Positions 21,541-33,961 of a stretch of DNA of 64,000 nucleotides are shown piece by piece. Made by a program: the position numbers and the translations under genes. The notes below the pieces were generated by a model. It saw only the letters and a list, made by a program, of their open reading frames with translations, had not been told where the DNA came from and ran no database searches. Within the stretch, counting starts at the first letter, position 1. Each line of letters begins with the position of its first letter. The stretch is from Nilaparvata lugens (Eukaryota; Arthropoda; Insecta; Hemiptera; Delphacidae). The stretch is from positions 96,168,943 through 96,232,942 of the forward strand of contig NC_052518.1 of assembly GCF_014356525.2 (NCBI RefSeq). Reading direction: 5' to 3'.

Positions 21541-22870
21541 CAGAATGGTAGACAGCACCAAAAGAATTATCATTTAATTAGTATGGATTTACCAGCAATT
21601 GAATAATATATTATATCACATTATTCCTTCCATCTTATGAATAAGTATTGCAAGTTTACAACACTGTAAATAAAGGTACCTTAGTTGCTTCTTCATAAAA
21701 AAAACTAATTTTTCAAACTCGTAAATACCTTTTTGATACTTGGATGTCAAATTCTCAGTAGAATTATAGATGTAGGATATTATTCTACAAATCAATATTC
21801 TGTTACTAATCAATAACTTTTATTAATTTCACACATTCACATTTTACTTTTTTCTCGATCTATACCTTGATCTGTTCTCGTAAAAACTAAATTGTTTATT
21901 TATTTCATTAACGATGTTGCTTATGGAATTAGTCACATGATTACTTTCATATGATGATAACATCATACTTCAAAATAGAATTAACATCGCTACAATCTCA
22001 TCAACAATCTCAATCCTACACTCGGCCATTCTGACAAATTGGCTTGCCCTCAAGCCATAAAATAAATGAATATGAAAAGGATTACAAACATGAACAAAAC
22101 ATGGAAAATAGAATAAACAAAACACACAAGATGAAACGAACGAGAACAAAACATAACAACTGCATTACACGCAACACTGCTTGATAAGACTGACTTTCTT
22201 TGGCTGTTGGGGTACTTTGAATTGCTTTTTCATTATTTTCTTCTCTTTGTTGAGTATGCATCAACTAATACAATATTCTTCATTCTATAATTATTCTTAT
22301 CAATTATTTCACTTTTTCCAATACTAGTCAATATTTCTTTTTCATTTCTTTCTAAATTCATACCTTGACTTTCTTCCATTTCCACATCTTTCTCATCTCT
22401 CCTCATTTATTGTACATTCTCATTCCGTTCTCCAAGTTTTTCCTTAATTTCATACTTTGATTCAATTCCATTTTCCTCTCCACTATTCCATCTAAGTTCC
22501 CTTTCCCCCTCATCGTTACCCTCTTCCTTTCTCTTTCCACCATTTCCAATGTGCAGATGACTGTGGGCTACAGATTTTAAACTGACATAACATAACCAAT
22601 AAGTTTTTGATCATCAATTTTCAATAATTCTCCACTGCAAGGATTTGACAAGTTATCATTACAAGGAATCAGATCAAATGCTTGTAAATTTTCAGATTGA
22701 TTTTGGTATTCAAATCTAGGTTTTGAAAAATGCTCCAACTTACCATGGTTAGAAATCAACTCCGCGTCAAGACCAACTTCTTGATTGTGATTATAGTTAC
22801 CACCAACTCTGTTTCGAATTCTATGATACCAAAAGAGATTCTATGAAGATCTGAGTAGATTTTTGCCCAC
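21541..22870. other. Intergenic stretch, nothing recognised
   Basis: AT-rich, including a pyrimidine-rich part at about 22300-22560. No convincing gene, RNA or repeat. Confidence 0.4.
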
Positions 22871-22879
22871 ACCTTCTTC

Positions 22880-24000
22880 TACCAGAATTCCCAGTGTTGC
22901 TCTGGGCCGGCAAGACTCAGTCGGCGACTGGGGTGGGCCGCAGCAGGGGATGGGAGACTTGGTGGGGCGTCCGTCAACCACCCTCGTTCGAGTCGGGGGT
23001 TGAAACAGGGTCTTGAGCACCTTAGAGAAATGCTTCCCTCTTTTAGGTAAAAGGGGCCGTGCTTTCGCACTGCCTAACAGGGTTGGGCGTGGAGTGAGAG
23101 GAACAGGAACAATCTGGTGTCGACCATGAGGGGGGTCTCTGTTACGGGAGTAACGTTCCCGATCGTCACTAGATATCCTCCTGCTATTAGGATCCGAAAT
23201 AGCAGGGTTTAAGGGCCTTGGAACTGGTTGCTGTAGTCGGTCACCGGGTCCCTAACCTCGGGCACCGGCTATTCCCTGTGGCCAGGATTGTGTCACGAGG
23301 TCGTGAAAGGCCTTCCCGAGCCTTTCTCGAGGTCCTCTTGCAATAATAAGACGAAATAGCAAGCTATAGGAGCCCTTGCACCGGGCGTCACAACTGGTCA
23401 CTGGGTCCCTAACCTTGGGCACCGGGTATTTCCTGCGGTCAGGATCACGTCTCGGGGTCAAGAAAGGCCTTCCCAAGCCTTACTCGAGGTCCTCTTGCTA
23501 TTCTAGCACGAATAGCAAGGTATGAGAACCCTTGTACAGGGCTTCACCTCTGGTCACTGGGTCCCTAACCTCGGGCACTGGCTATTTCCTGGGGCCGGGA
23601 TCGTGTGTCGGGGTCGAGAAAGGCCTTCCCAAGCCTTACTCGAGGTCCTCCTGCTTTTCCTACTGGAAATAGTAAGGTAGGAGAGTCCCTTACACTCGCC
23701 GTCGATGCTGGTCACCGGGTCCCTAACCTCGGGCACCGGCTATTTCCTGGGGCCAGGTTTGTGTGTCGGGGTCGAGAAAGGCCTTCTTAAGCCTTACTCG
23801 AGGTCCTCCTGCTTTTCCTATTGGAAATAGCAAGGTAGGAGAGTCCCTTACACTCGCCGTTGATGCTGGTCACCGGGTCCCTAACCTTGGGCACCAGCTA
23901 TTTTCAGGGTCCAGGATCACTTCTCGAGGTCGAGAAAGGCCTCCCTGAGCCTTATTCGAGGTCCTCTTACCTCTCCTGGTCCTCGCGATGATGTACCAGG
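22880..24000. repeat. GC-rich satellite with a unit of about 157 bp, 5 copies
   Basis: TCACYGGGTCCCTAACCT followed by GGGCACCGG recurs at 23241, 23398, 23554, 23712 and 23870 (spacing 156-158 bp). Each unit also has GGTCGAGAAAGGCCTTCC and TACTCGAGGTCCTC. The sequence is much more GC-rich than its surroundings. The ORFs inside are by-products. Confidence 0.9.
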
Positions 24001-24720
24001 GTCCAGTCAGGTTTTAGCCAAAACCTGACTTGTCGCCACTGGTTGAAACAGGCAGGTTACTGCCAAAAGTCATCGAAGTAGTCGAACAACACTCTCCCGA
24101 TGTGAGTGCTGAATCTCGGAGCTTCCAGTGTCTTTGATTAACCCCCGTTAACCTCAGACACAACTCCTAGTAGTTGAAGGAGTCGGAGTACACTCAGGAT
24201 ATGAGCTGTACTATGTTCCTAGCTGTGTGCTGCTTCCTTCACTCTCTCTGCCGACCACTCGCACTGGACACCCACACTAGACTGACTTCCTACTAGCCCT
24301 TCACGAGCCTCCCTCAGTTGCCGAGAGGGAGGGGGTAAGGATGCGCGGCACTGCTGAGCCATAACCCAGCGGCCAGGCTGCTCGTTGGACTCCGAGATTT
24401 CATCAAGAGATAATCAAGCATCTTTAGAACAAGCCCTAAACTCAATTCCCCTCACTAGTTACGATATACATCATGACACACTGTTCCTACTAACGGAAGG
24501 GGAGGGGGAAAGAAATGTGAAGGAAAGGGGGTGAGGATGGGAAGGGTATGTGGCTGACAGATGTCTCAAAGCACCGAGTACATACTGCCGCCTCTCAGAT
24601 GGTCACAGAAGACCATACAAACATCTGGGCGCCAGGTTGGATCCTGACCACAGGAAAAAAAAGTAAGTCATCTGACCACATTCTCAGCCTGGCTTTCCTA
24701 GAGAGGTACCGACAAGCTGC
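24001..24720. other. GC-rich flank of the satellite block
   Basis: Non-repetitive within this window apart from short motifs. Similar base composition to the adjacent satellites. No gene recognised. Confidence 0.4.
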
Positions 24721-25160
24721 GCCATGCTTCCGCACTGCTTGAGTATGCCATGCTTCCGCACTGCAAGACATGGGGACGCCGTGCTTCCGCACTGCAAGAA
24801 TCGCCGTGCTTCTGCACTGCTAAAGGATGCCGTGCTTCCGCACTGCAGGATATAGAGACACCGTGCTTCTGCACTGCAAGGATTCGCCATGCTTCCGCAC
24901 TGCAAAATATAGAGACGCCGAGCTTCCACTCTGCAAGGAGACGCTGTGCTTCCAGACTGCAAGAGTCGCCGTGCTTCCACACTGCTAAAGGATGCCATGC
25001 TTCCGCACTGCAGGATAGAGACACCAAGCTTCCACACTGCAAGATAGAGTCACCATGCTTCCGCACTGCAAAGGGGACGCCGTGCTTCCGCACTGCAAGA
25101 GTCGCCATGCTTCTGCACTGCTAAAGGACGCCGTGCTTCCGCACTGCAGGATAGAGGTAG
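24721..25160. repeat. Satellite of short hairpin units, GTGCTTCCGCACTGC type
   Basis: About 16 copies of a 23-33-bp unit built on GCCGTGCTTCCGCACTGC with alternating spacers (AAGAATC, TAAAGGAT, AGGATATAGAGACA). The spacer order repeats, so there is a higher-order period. GTGC-TTCC-GCAC can fold as a small hairpin. Confidence 0.9.
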
Positions 25161-25640
25161 CATAGAACACAAAAACACAGAAACATAAAAGGTGAAAAGC
25201 ACCTCTGACTGAGCTCTAAGAACTCAAGCTGTCGCAGTGTGTCCACATCTGCTGACTTGCAGGAAAACTGGCCCCTGCTTTTACACTAGGAAACAGAGCT
25301 TGCGCCCTGCTGGAGGGCTGTGTTTGCACACAGCAAGGCACAAGGATTTTCGCCCCGTCCAGATAAGCCGTGCTCGCACACTGCAGGATAAGGGGTAACA
25401 TAGAACACAAAAACACAGAAACATAAAAGGTGAAAAGCACCTCTGACTGAGTTCTAAGAACTCAAGCCGTCGCGGTGTGTCCATATCCGCTGACTTGCAG
25501 GGAAACTGGCCCCTGCTTTTACACTAGGAAACAGAGCTTGCACCCTGCTGGAGGGCTGTGTTTGCACACAGCAAGGCATGAGTATTTTCGCTCTGTCTGG
25601 ACAAGCCGTGCTTGCACACTGCAGGATAAGAGGTAACACA
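25161..25640. repeat. Tandem duplication of a unit of about 238 bp
   Basis: GTGAAAAGCACCTCTGACTG, GGCCCCTGCTTTTACACTAG and CTGCAGGATAAG each occur twice, about 238 bp apart. The unit includes GTGCTCGCACAC and GTGCTTGCACAC hairpin motifs like those of the neighbouring arrays. Confidence 0.85.
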
Positions 25641-26335
25641 GAACATAAAGCCAGGCTCTCGCCCTGCGTGCCAGGCTTTTGCCCTGTGAGGATCCATGCT
25701 TTCACACTGCTATGGCCGGGCTCTCGTCCTGCGAGGAGCCGTGCTTTCACACTTCCGCTGTGCTTCCACACCACGAAGGTGTGTGTCTGCGTGATGACAA
25801 TCCAGACACACAATGACCGATGTGTCATGTTTGCACACAATGTTCGGATGAGCTAGTAATCTGGCTGCAGTGTTTCCACACTGCTGAGGTCAAGCTCGCG
25901 CACTACCTTTGCTGGGCTTTCGCCCTGCATGCCAGGCTTTCGCCCTGCGGAGAGCCGTGCTTTTGCACTGCATGCCGGGCTCTCACCCTGCGAGGAGCCG
26001 TGCTTTTGCACTTCTATGGCCGGGCTTTCACCCTGCATGGCCATGCTCTCGCACTGCCCTACTTCGCCATGCTTGCGCACTGCTATGGCCGGGCTTTTGC
26101 CCTGCATGGCCGTGCTCTCGCACTGCCCTATGTTGCCGTGCTTGCGCACTGCTATGGCCGGGCTTTCAACCTCCATGGCCGTGCTCTCGCACTGCCCTAC
26201 TTCGCCATTCTTGCGCACTGCTATGGCCGGGCTTTCACCCTGCATGGCCATGCTCTTGCACTGCCCCACTTCGCCATGCTTGTGCACTGCTATGGCCGGG
26301 CTTTTGCCCTGCATGGCCGTGCTCTCGATTTGGTT
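25641..26335. repeat. Satellite alternating GGGC..GCCC and GTGC..GCAC hairpins
   Basis: Units of about 65-70 bp: GCCGGGCTTTCACCCTGCAT, GGCCATGCTCTCGCACTGCC, CTACTTCGCCATGCTTGCGC. All three forward frames stay open over long runs, which gives Cys/Pro/Ala-rich false proteins in overlapping frames. Confidence 0.9.
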
Positions 26336-26594
26336 CACGTGACATGAATCAGGATTAAAATTTAACATGCTTTTGTGAGAAAATTTTCGCATTCCTCTGC
26401 GAATTAATCTCAATCCACTGTGATTAGATAGAACCTTTCTGTATGAACTATGAATATTTATTATAATATCTTCTTTCGTAATAATTTTTATATGCTTTTG
26501 TAGGTACTCTAGAGCGGAGCTTGGTGCCCCGATATTTATCATGAATTGGAATAGGTTGTCACTGATGTTGTGTTGTTGGTAGTATTTACTTTTT
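26336..26594. other. AT-rich sequence between satellite and gap
   Basis: Nothing recognised, apart from CTAGAGCGGAGCTTGGTGCC at about 26510, which resembles the AGAGCGAAGCTCGGTCCCCC motif at 46156 and its complement at 50084 (repeat ends). Confidence 0.4.
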
Positions 26595-26694
26595 NNNNNN
26601 NNNNNNNNNNNNNNNNNNNNNNNNNNNNNNNNNNNNNNNNNNNNNNNNNNNNNNNNNNNNNNNNNNNNNNNNNNNNNNNNNNNNNNNNNNNNNN
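26595..26694. other. Assembly gap (100 N)
   Basis: Exactly 100 N, the usual placeholder for a gap of unknown size. It lies about 260 bp after a large satellite, so the array may be longer in the genome. Confidence 0.99.
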
Positions 26695-27343
26695 TAATAT
26701 CATTGAAAATAAAACAAAATATTCACCTTGCTTAAAATTAATACGTTCCCAATATTCATTTCTTGCTGATTCTGCAGTTGGAGCTATCATGCCATAATAT
26801 TTTTAGGCAGCAGAAACTGAAATATTTTTCAATAAATAATTTGTGATTTTTTGAAGTGGAATTCCTTTGTTTTTTATTCCATTGTTCATTTTAAAGGTTA
26901 ACAGTTGGTTTCACTTTGTATAACTCTTGAAAATTAACTTTTTTCCATATATTTTTCAAAGTGAGACAAAGTCACCCCAATCCCTGATTGACTTTGTCTC
27001 TTATTTTCAAAGAAATATATCTCTGTTGAAGTTGAGAAAAATACTAACTTTTTAAAATGAAAAATACTCTTAAAACATTGCAGAGTGCAATAAAAAATAT
27101 TGCAAGAGATTTGTTGCAACTTAAGTATTGATTGCAATCTGTTTAAAATGTCAACTCCCCAACATTGGGACAAAGTCACCCCGGTTTACTGGTACCTTAT
27201 TTTCCCAACTGGAACTGTTATTCTCACTGTAGCCGAGCATCTGGTTAGAATCCCTCTTGGACCCGGTGCTGGAAGGTGAGGAGACTGCTTGCTGCTTGCA
27301 AGGATGCTGTAGTTCAGTCTTTTTCTTGGCGAGGATAACACTA
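26695..27343. other. Intergenic, nothing recognised
   Basis: AT-rich. GACAAAGTCACCCC occurs twice (about 26968 and 27170), perhaps ends of a small degraded repeat. No gene. Confidence 0.35.
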
Positions 27344-27718
27344 GGGGCCGGTTTCCGAGCTCGGGATTTAGCTAAGTTCTAGACTTTGAACAGCTTCACT
27401 AAGAAAATTGGCTTTCCAAAACGGGGCGTAGTCTTAGTCATAGTCAAAGTCACATTTTAATTGAATTTCGAAAAACTAGGAAATTGAACACAAGATAAAA
27501 TAAAGAGAATATAGTGTAAAGCTTCAGCTATTTTGAATTATTTAGGAATGTTTCATTTCGTCTAGGAGAAACGTCTCCAATTATAGAGATCAGAAAATAA
27601 AGATTTATTTTGCTACAATTATTTACTTCGACTACGCCCCGTTTTGGAAAGCCAATTTTCTGACTCCAGCTGTTTAAAGTCTAGAACTTAGCTAAATCCC
27701 GAGCTCGGAAACCGGCCC
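27344..27718. mobile_element. MITE with long inverted ends and a TA target
   Basis: The inverted ends begin GGGCCGGTTTCCGAGCTCGG and continue for roughly 55 bp (GATTTAGCTAAGTTCTAGAC, then TTTGAACAGCT). A second inverted match (CCAAAACGGGGCGTAGTC) lies inside. TA flanks both ends (27342-27343, 27719-27720). 375 bp, non-coding, probably Tc1/mariner-derived. Confidence 0.8.
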
Positions 27719-29549
27719 TAGATGTTCTTGTAGGAGATGAATGTTCTCGCGTTTATGCACATGTACTGAAACGATACACTCGCGAATATTCAATCTGACT
27801 GTTTGATGTCGACCTAGTTGATCCATATTGACAATATTGCCGATTGACAAGTTGAAAGCCTGTCAGCTAATCCAAGTGCGGGAAAATCCTCAAATTAAAA
27901 TTCCTGATACGATTTCCAAAAACCAGTAAGCTGGCGCTTACACTGATCATAAGTAATTTATTTCAGTAGGAACTCATCATTTACATCGTTGGGAAATACA
28001 AAGCAGTAATGAATAAAAGAATGAATAAAAGAATGAATAAATACAAATAATAATAAAAGAATGAATAAAATAAAAATTATTAGAGAGAATCGGTTCTCTA
28101 GGTTAAAATTAATCCCCCCCAAAAATGTATAATATATTATGATGCCGCTGGCGTCATGTCCCCCCCCCCTGTAGGCACCCCTGGCCAAAGAAGAAGAAGA
28201 AGTGAGATTAAAGTGAGTCGTATCCATTGCCCACGGATTAGGGCGTGTCGCTTCTTACGTATTCTATTTCACTATTTTCTTCTCCCAGTCACAAGATCAG
28301 AAGATGGTGATCAGTCTTGAGAGGATTTGGTAAAATGCTGTTAAGAGAATGAGAGTTAATGAACCAGGGAACTAGTTCAGTGTGAAGTTGTGTGAGGATG
28401 CTCGCTTATACGTTGTTCCCTTTTGATACACTCCACCACCGGCGTTCTTTGGTCCGTATCTCAGTACTTGTTTTGTTGCCATGTGACCATGTGTGTGTTA
28501 CGACTCAGAAATTTATATAGATGGCCATAATAAAGAATCATTCATTCTTTGTAACAATAATGTGATATTCGAAAATTCCATCAAAATATATTATGTTTTC
28601 TAGTATAAGAATTTCTAATCAAACTATCCATTAGGGATCATGATATGGTTATGCACTTATGTAATTAAGACTTTTATGTTTATGAATAAGCAAGAATTTC
28701 AGTAAGCTGGAATAATATGATACCAGGCTAACATAATGTCGCGTTAACCCTAGAAAGGCAAAGGGGTAACGCGTAACCATAGACCATTATATTTTCTGTT
28801 GTTAACGTGGCTGCTGTAAATTTGTGGATATGGGATTTTTAGAATTCTCTAACTATTCTATCAATTTTCTGCTAATTTAGAAGCTGTAAGAAGTGGGTGA
28901 AAAATCCCTTGCCAAAAATCCCAGCCACATTAATCTCTGACACTTTACAAATTTCACTATGTCCTGCCCTTGTTGAGTGCATCCGACTCAGCATTATATT
29001 ATATTCTCCAGACATCATTTTCACATGTACCTTATTTCTTTGATATAATTGAAGACAAACATAATTAAAAATAGCTTTTAGTATTTTTCTCACTATTTTT
29101 TATGCAAGCTACCACTCCACAAGCAGTATACCACTCATCCATAGAACCTAACTCTATAGAATTACATGGAGTATTTTTTTTTTTGTGAAGAGATGAACAA
29201 ATTTGGATCCTATTTCTACTCTTAAATGAGGACGTTTGTGAGGAGCTTATGGTTGAGGTATAGGGTGTTAGTAAATTTCTAATTGAATGGAAAGAACACA
29301 TTGACTAGATGCCAATCGGGAGCTTCCCTGTCTAAATTATTTTTTAGAATTCAACAGGTGAGAGATTTTGGGAGACAAAGAAAAAGTAGTCTCAAAATTG
29401 TGCATGAGATATTGTAAATTTGATGAAGGCTATAACAAAGACCGAAACATGTAATAATGCTCATACCGTTCAAGTCAGATATTTTATTATTATTTTGGGA
29501 ATGATTTTTTCTTTCGGAAATTTCATTGTAGAATAAGAATTCATTTTCA

Positions 29550-29757
29550 GGCATCTACGGAATGCTACTTTTCAATTTTACACGTTCTTCTCATAGTAGT
29601 TTTTAATACTACATAATTGTTCTGAATACTATTTCTTTAATGCAAATTTGTATCTACATCCTACAACTTGAACTTTTTTATGGATATTGATAATTTGATG
29701 GCATCTACAGAATGCTACTTTTCAATTTTACACGTTCTTCTCATAGTAGTTTTTAAT
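29550..29757. repeat. Local direct duplication of about 147 bp inside copy 1
   Basis: GCATCTACGGAATGCTACTT and the following sequence to TAGTAGTTTTTAATA is repeated from about 29700 (GCATCTACAGAATGCTACTT). The second copy is split by the fold-back element at 29759-29980. Confidence 0.75.
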
Positions 29758-29758
29758 A

Positions 29759-29980
29759 TAAATATAAAGAAAATAAAAATCTCAGTACCCTTTTTTTGAA
29801 ATATTTTATCACAACATGTTTCGGACATTTATGCCATTTTCAAGTGATCACTTTTTCTTTAAAATGGCATAAATGTCCGAAACATGTTGTGATAAAATAT
29901 TTCAAAAAAAGGGTACTGAGATTTTTATTTTCTTTATATTTATATTACAAGTAGCCCTATACAGAAAAGAGATGAAAATA
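29759..29980 (+). mobile_element. Fold-back element with 12-bp target duplication (Penelope-like pLTR type)
   Basis: Near-perfect inverted arms of about 80 bp (CTCAGTACCCTTTTTTTGAA against its complement) around a short spacer. The arms hold CAACATGTTTCGGACATTTA and CCGAAACATGTTGTG. A non-inverted tail follows (ACAAGTAGCCCTATACAGAA). TAGTTTTTAATA at 29747-29758 is repeated exactly at 29981-29992. Confidence 0.8.
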
Positions 29981-31959
29981 TAGTTTTTAATACTACATAA
30001 TTTTTCTGAATACTATTTCTTTAATGCAAATTTGTACCTACATCCTACAACTTGATTTTTTTATGGATATTGATAATTTGATGGCAGAAGTTTGAGTATA
30101 AGATCATGGCCTTTATAAGGTTGCATAATATTCCTTTAATTTATTTGAACGATGATTTCTAATTGAATCAATATAGAAACGCTTGTAAAACTCCAGAACA
30201 AATATGGACTCAAATTTTCGTGTAAATCTTCTTCCTCTGTAGTTGATTTTACTGTTTTCAACTTGGCATCATCTATGATGATTCTATACAACATGCAAAG
30301 GTAATTCTTTGTTTTTTTTTTCTTTTAGCCATCTCAACAGGCCAACTCCGAAATCGAACTACCAGCTTAATCACACATCAATAAATTATGGCTATGGCAG
30401 AATCTAGAACTCACCTTTGAATATAAAACCCCTATAACAATGATACACTAATATAACACTGCTGGTAAACCCCAGCTTATTTCTCCTTTTAATTCCTATA
30501 AATTTCAAAAATTTTTTCTACAGATCATTTCTTTATTATTATACAGTATTTCAATGCTCTGATACCATTTTTAGTAACAAAAACATTATTGTATAAGTTT
30601 CTACTTGGGTTTTCTCTGAACATTGCAATTTCATCTGCTTAAATGTATTGGTTTTGGAGAATATTTTTTATTCTATTTTTTTATTCTATTCTTGGTTTAC
30701 CATTATTCACCTATGTTTTCTCAAAGACAAAAATGAGTATTTTCATTATGTACGGTACGGTAGTTGTACTCATGCATAAGAGATAGGATTATAGATTTTT
30801 CTTAAAATACCCAACTAAAAAAGTTCATATTTATAGATGAAAATTATTGGTCACTCATGCATATTCATATTTCATACAAGAACTGATGAAATATGTAGAA
30901 ACAAGCTTCTTACTGAAATAATTTCACTAAAATCACTTTCAAAACTGGATTCATTTATATTGATACATTGATTCCTGGCAGGCTAGTAACCTTGTACTGC
31001 CTTATTTCTATTCATTCTGTTACCGGTGTCCAAGCTCCTTTCAAGACCGTTAGACTATAAGCATACGGTATACCTCCTGCATTGTCTTTCCAACCCTCAC
31101 AACTCGCATTCATTCCTTCTTAGTCTCACTCTTCACACTTCCCCTCTCTTTCCTATGTTGGCAACTTTCACCTCCCTTTCCCTCGAATAGCATATTATGC
31201 CTTCCACGAGGGGTGGCAGTCTAGTTTGAACATTCTTACCAAGAACATGTGTCTGCTACGCGCATCACCGAAAATTTCATACAGCTGGCCTGCCAAATTT
31301 GTCTGTATTTGTAGTTTAATTTCTTTAGTCAGATTCATTGACGTCACATTCTAATTTAAACTGGGTAGTTTAATAGTGTTATCACCTATACAACCATACA
31401 TCTATAGTGGTGACCCCAATATGATCGAAAATTTGAAGTGTTATTTAGTGTTTAGTTATTTTTGTTATTTAGAATAACACTGTTCGTTTCGTCACCTGTC
31501 ACGCCACGCCACGTATCTTCCGTGACGCATTTGTGTATCATGTAAGTTATAATGCATAATGTATTCTGCGACCGTTGGACTTTTATCATTTGTATAATGT
31601 ATTCCGCGACCACCGCCTTGAGTTGGACTTTGCCGGTTTGTGTGTTTTAACCAGTTTGGGTTATTTAAAATTACATAAAAATGAATCTGTGAATGGTGCT
31701 CATTCAATGACAGAATCGTGTGAACCTGTCGATAGGACCGAATATGGCTTGCTAATCACCTCGCAGGTGGAGACCCCAGACTTGGTTGCAAAAACCTCTT
31801 TTTCCCAGTTGTTAGCAAAATGCATGGTCCCAAAGTTCCGGTCACCCTCTGTAGTGTAGTATACATGAGGTGTGAGATCCAAACACAACATTCACTCCTT
31901 CTGCACTGTCAAACTTCGATGTAAATACTGAGGGTGATGTCCACATGAGTTCATATAAG

Positions 31960-32170
31960 CTTGTGCGTGGGTAATGAGTGAGATGGATGATGATGAGAGA
32001 TTACGACTACTTTTTAGGTAGTCGGGACGGACAGTTGTTATCGCCTCTTCCGAAAGACGGGGTGGCCGTATCTATGTGATTGTGCTGTGTTGAAAAACTT
32101 TTGCCCCAGTCGAGATTCGTACTCGGGTTCTCTTGATTATTATACGTTATCACTTACTCCAACGAGCCAC
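31960..32170 (-). repeat. SINE-like repeat with a tRNA-derived head
   Basis: The minus strand has a tRNA-like head (TGGCTCGTTGGAG as A box, GTACGAATCTCG as B box) at about 32170-32090, then a body with GTCCCGACTACC-type sequence and TAGTCG, and ends CATTACCCACGCACAAGCTT. The body recurs on the plus strand at 42815-42960 and 43080-43230. Confidence 0.6.
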
Positions 32171-32412
32171 CCAAACAGTTATATCAATTATTGATTCCAG
32201 ATAAAAATCTATGCCCAATCCAGATGATTCGATCTACAAGCTCGACATGCGCTATCTACGAGGATGATTCACAACGTGCAATTGATGGCTCAACTGTTGG
32301 GACGCGCTAAGCCCTACAAATTCACCACCAATCTGCAGAACAAAATCGTATCGTAAGTGCTAAGAATATTATACCTTAAAATATTGAAATTATTGAAAAT
32401 TCATGGTTAGGT

Positions 32413-33030
32413 ATAGTCTGTACAAAATTACTTCTGACTTGAAGGAATATGCAGCGCAGAGGAATGGTGGGAGATCAGCCAATTACAGTGATGGATAGAG
32501 TCATAGGTAGAAGAGCAGTTGCCAATTTGTCAGTCGTCTGACTGCTTTCAGACAGGAAACTTGGCATGTGTAGCATAAGCACATGAACAGTCACCATAAG
32601 TTGGAGAACGCTGGCCGCTTCAAAACGGCAACATCGCGCCTCTGTATCCCTCCCGCTGTATGCTTTCTCTGCTGCGCATGTCCATCCCAAGTAAGAAGTA
32701 ATTCTGTACAGAGTACTCCGTACAAAATAACTTTTGACTTGGAGGAATATGCGGCGCAGAGAAATGGAGGGAGATCAGCCAGTTACTGTGATGGATAGAG
32801 TTGTAGGTAAAAGCGCAGTTGCCAATTTGTCGATTAGAGTCAGTCGAGTGAAGGCTTCTAGACAGGAAACTCTGTAAGTTTAACATGAGCGCTTGATTAC
32901 TCACGAGGAATTAGAGAATGCTGGCCGGTGCAGAACGGCAACTTCGCCGCCGTTTTATCCCTACCTCTGAATGCCTTCTCTGCTGCCCATGTCCCTCCCA
33001 AATCAGAAAATTTATTTTGTACAGAGTACA
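32413..33030. repeat. Tandem pair of fold-back repeats (about 305 bp each)
   Basis: CTGTACAAAATTACTTCTGA, then GGAATATGCAGCGCAGAG, then GGGAGATCAGCCAATTACAG at 32413, and diverged versions again at about 32715. Each unit ends with the inverted counterpart (CTCTGCTGCGCATGTCC, AAGTAATTCTGTACAGAG). Confidence 0.8.
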
Positions 33031-33762
33031 GTAGTTCTTTAGAATTCTATAGGTACTCACTGATAGCTCCAGAATGCCCAGAAATAACAATTATTAGAGG
33101 CTCAAAAGAATGGGGCCGCCTGAGCCTGACCCACAAAACATTTGCGAAAGTTTTATTATCAATTTATCCAATCGAAAATTGTTTGTTTTATTCTAATTTA
33201 CATTTTCAGATTGTGATCTGGTGTAGAAATTGAAATGGACATAACCTATGTATAATATTAGGACAATTTCAAACTAAATTAGGAAGTTGAAGAAGTTTTG
33301 GGCAATAGCCTGTTTTTTCTTTCCGATCGTTGTATTGTTTTTGCTAACCTAATAAATAAAACATTATTTCTGACCCTGAGAATTGACCAGGATGTTTTTG
33401 AGGGAAACTACTTGACAACTAGAGAGGATTTGGTTCCTGCAGAGCGTGATGCCCACGTGAGCTCTAGACTTGTGCTTATGAGAGTGAAATAGCTAACAGG
33501 TCACCAAACTAGAAGCAATATAAGTTTTTAAAATAATTCTCTAAACTGGTTCGAGTGAAATATTTGTTTATCCTATTACTAGCAAATAAAAATTATAATG
33601 GTATCCATAATGTGAAGATATGTGTAGTGGAAATTATTGAAATACCCTGAAGATTCTGAAACTGCAAATATTGAAAACAGAGAGATTTCATATTCCAATA
33701 AATTATCCAATTTTATCATATACCTAAATTAATGAATGAATAACAATTTTGTAATTCACAGC
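33031..33762. other. Mostly unrecognised; holds piece b of the broken gene
   Basis: No repeat recognised. The only coding-like stretch is at about 33390-33462. Confidence 0.35.
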
Positions 33763-33961
33763 AACTGCGTCAGTGTGTACGACACAACGGTGACGAGAGA
33801 AAATCTGGAGTATTTACCTTGAGACAATGGAAATGTGGAGTATGTACCTCGACGTGCTGAATGACAATCTTCAGTTCCCGTCACCTAATTACAAGAGCAA
33901 GCTGAGTTGCGAAGCTTTCAGTGCCACTGATGAAGCTATCAATCTGTCATCTGGTGTGGGT

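Larger units (their letters stand above)
28188..31680 (+). repeat. Long duplicated segment, copy 1 (about 3.5 kb)
   Basis: It shares an ordered set of blocks with 38350-40973: GTGAGTCGTATCCATTGCCC, AGATCAGAAGATGGTGATC, GGCATCATC near 30268 against 39332, GACCGTTAGACTATAAGCAT, and GAGTTGGACTTTGCCGGTTT at the end. Copy 1 has an extra 1.1 kb (28884-29980) that copy 2 lacks. It could be a retroelement with a long 3' part or a genomic duplication. Confidence 0.8.

Noticed and set aside
23252..23948. Short ORFs with MSGSRKAFPSLTRGPPAF repeats
   Set aside because: They follow the 157-bp satellite unit and recur in each copy. No sign of a protein family.
24684..25170. ORFs with repeated AEARRL or TASALQ motifs
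   Set aside because: Products of the hairpin satellite, open in several frames at once.
25820..26542. Long ORFs on both strands (up to 229 residues) rich in Cys, Pro, Ala or Gln
   Set aside because: They all come from a stop-poor GC-rich satellite. Overlapping frames on both strands are open equally, which is not how a gene behaves.
26539..26797. ORFs spanning the N gap
   Set aside because: They cross 100 undetermined bases, so the frame has no meaning.
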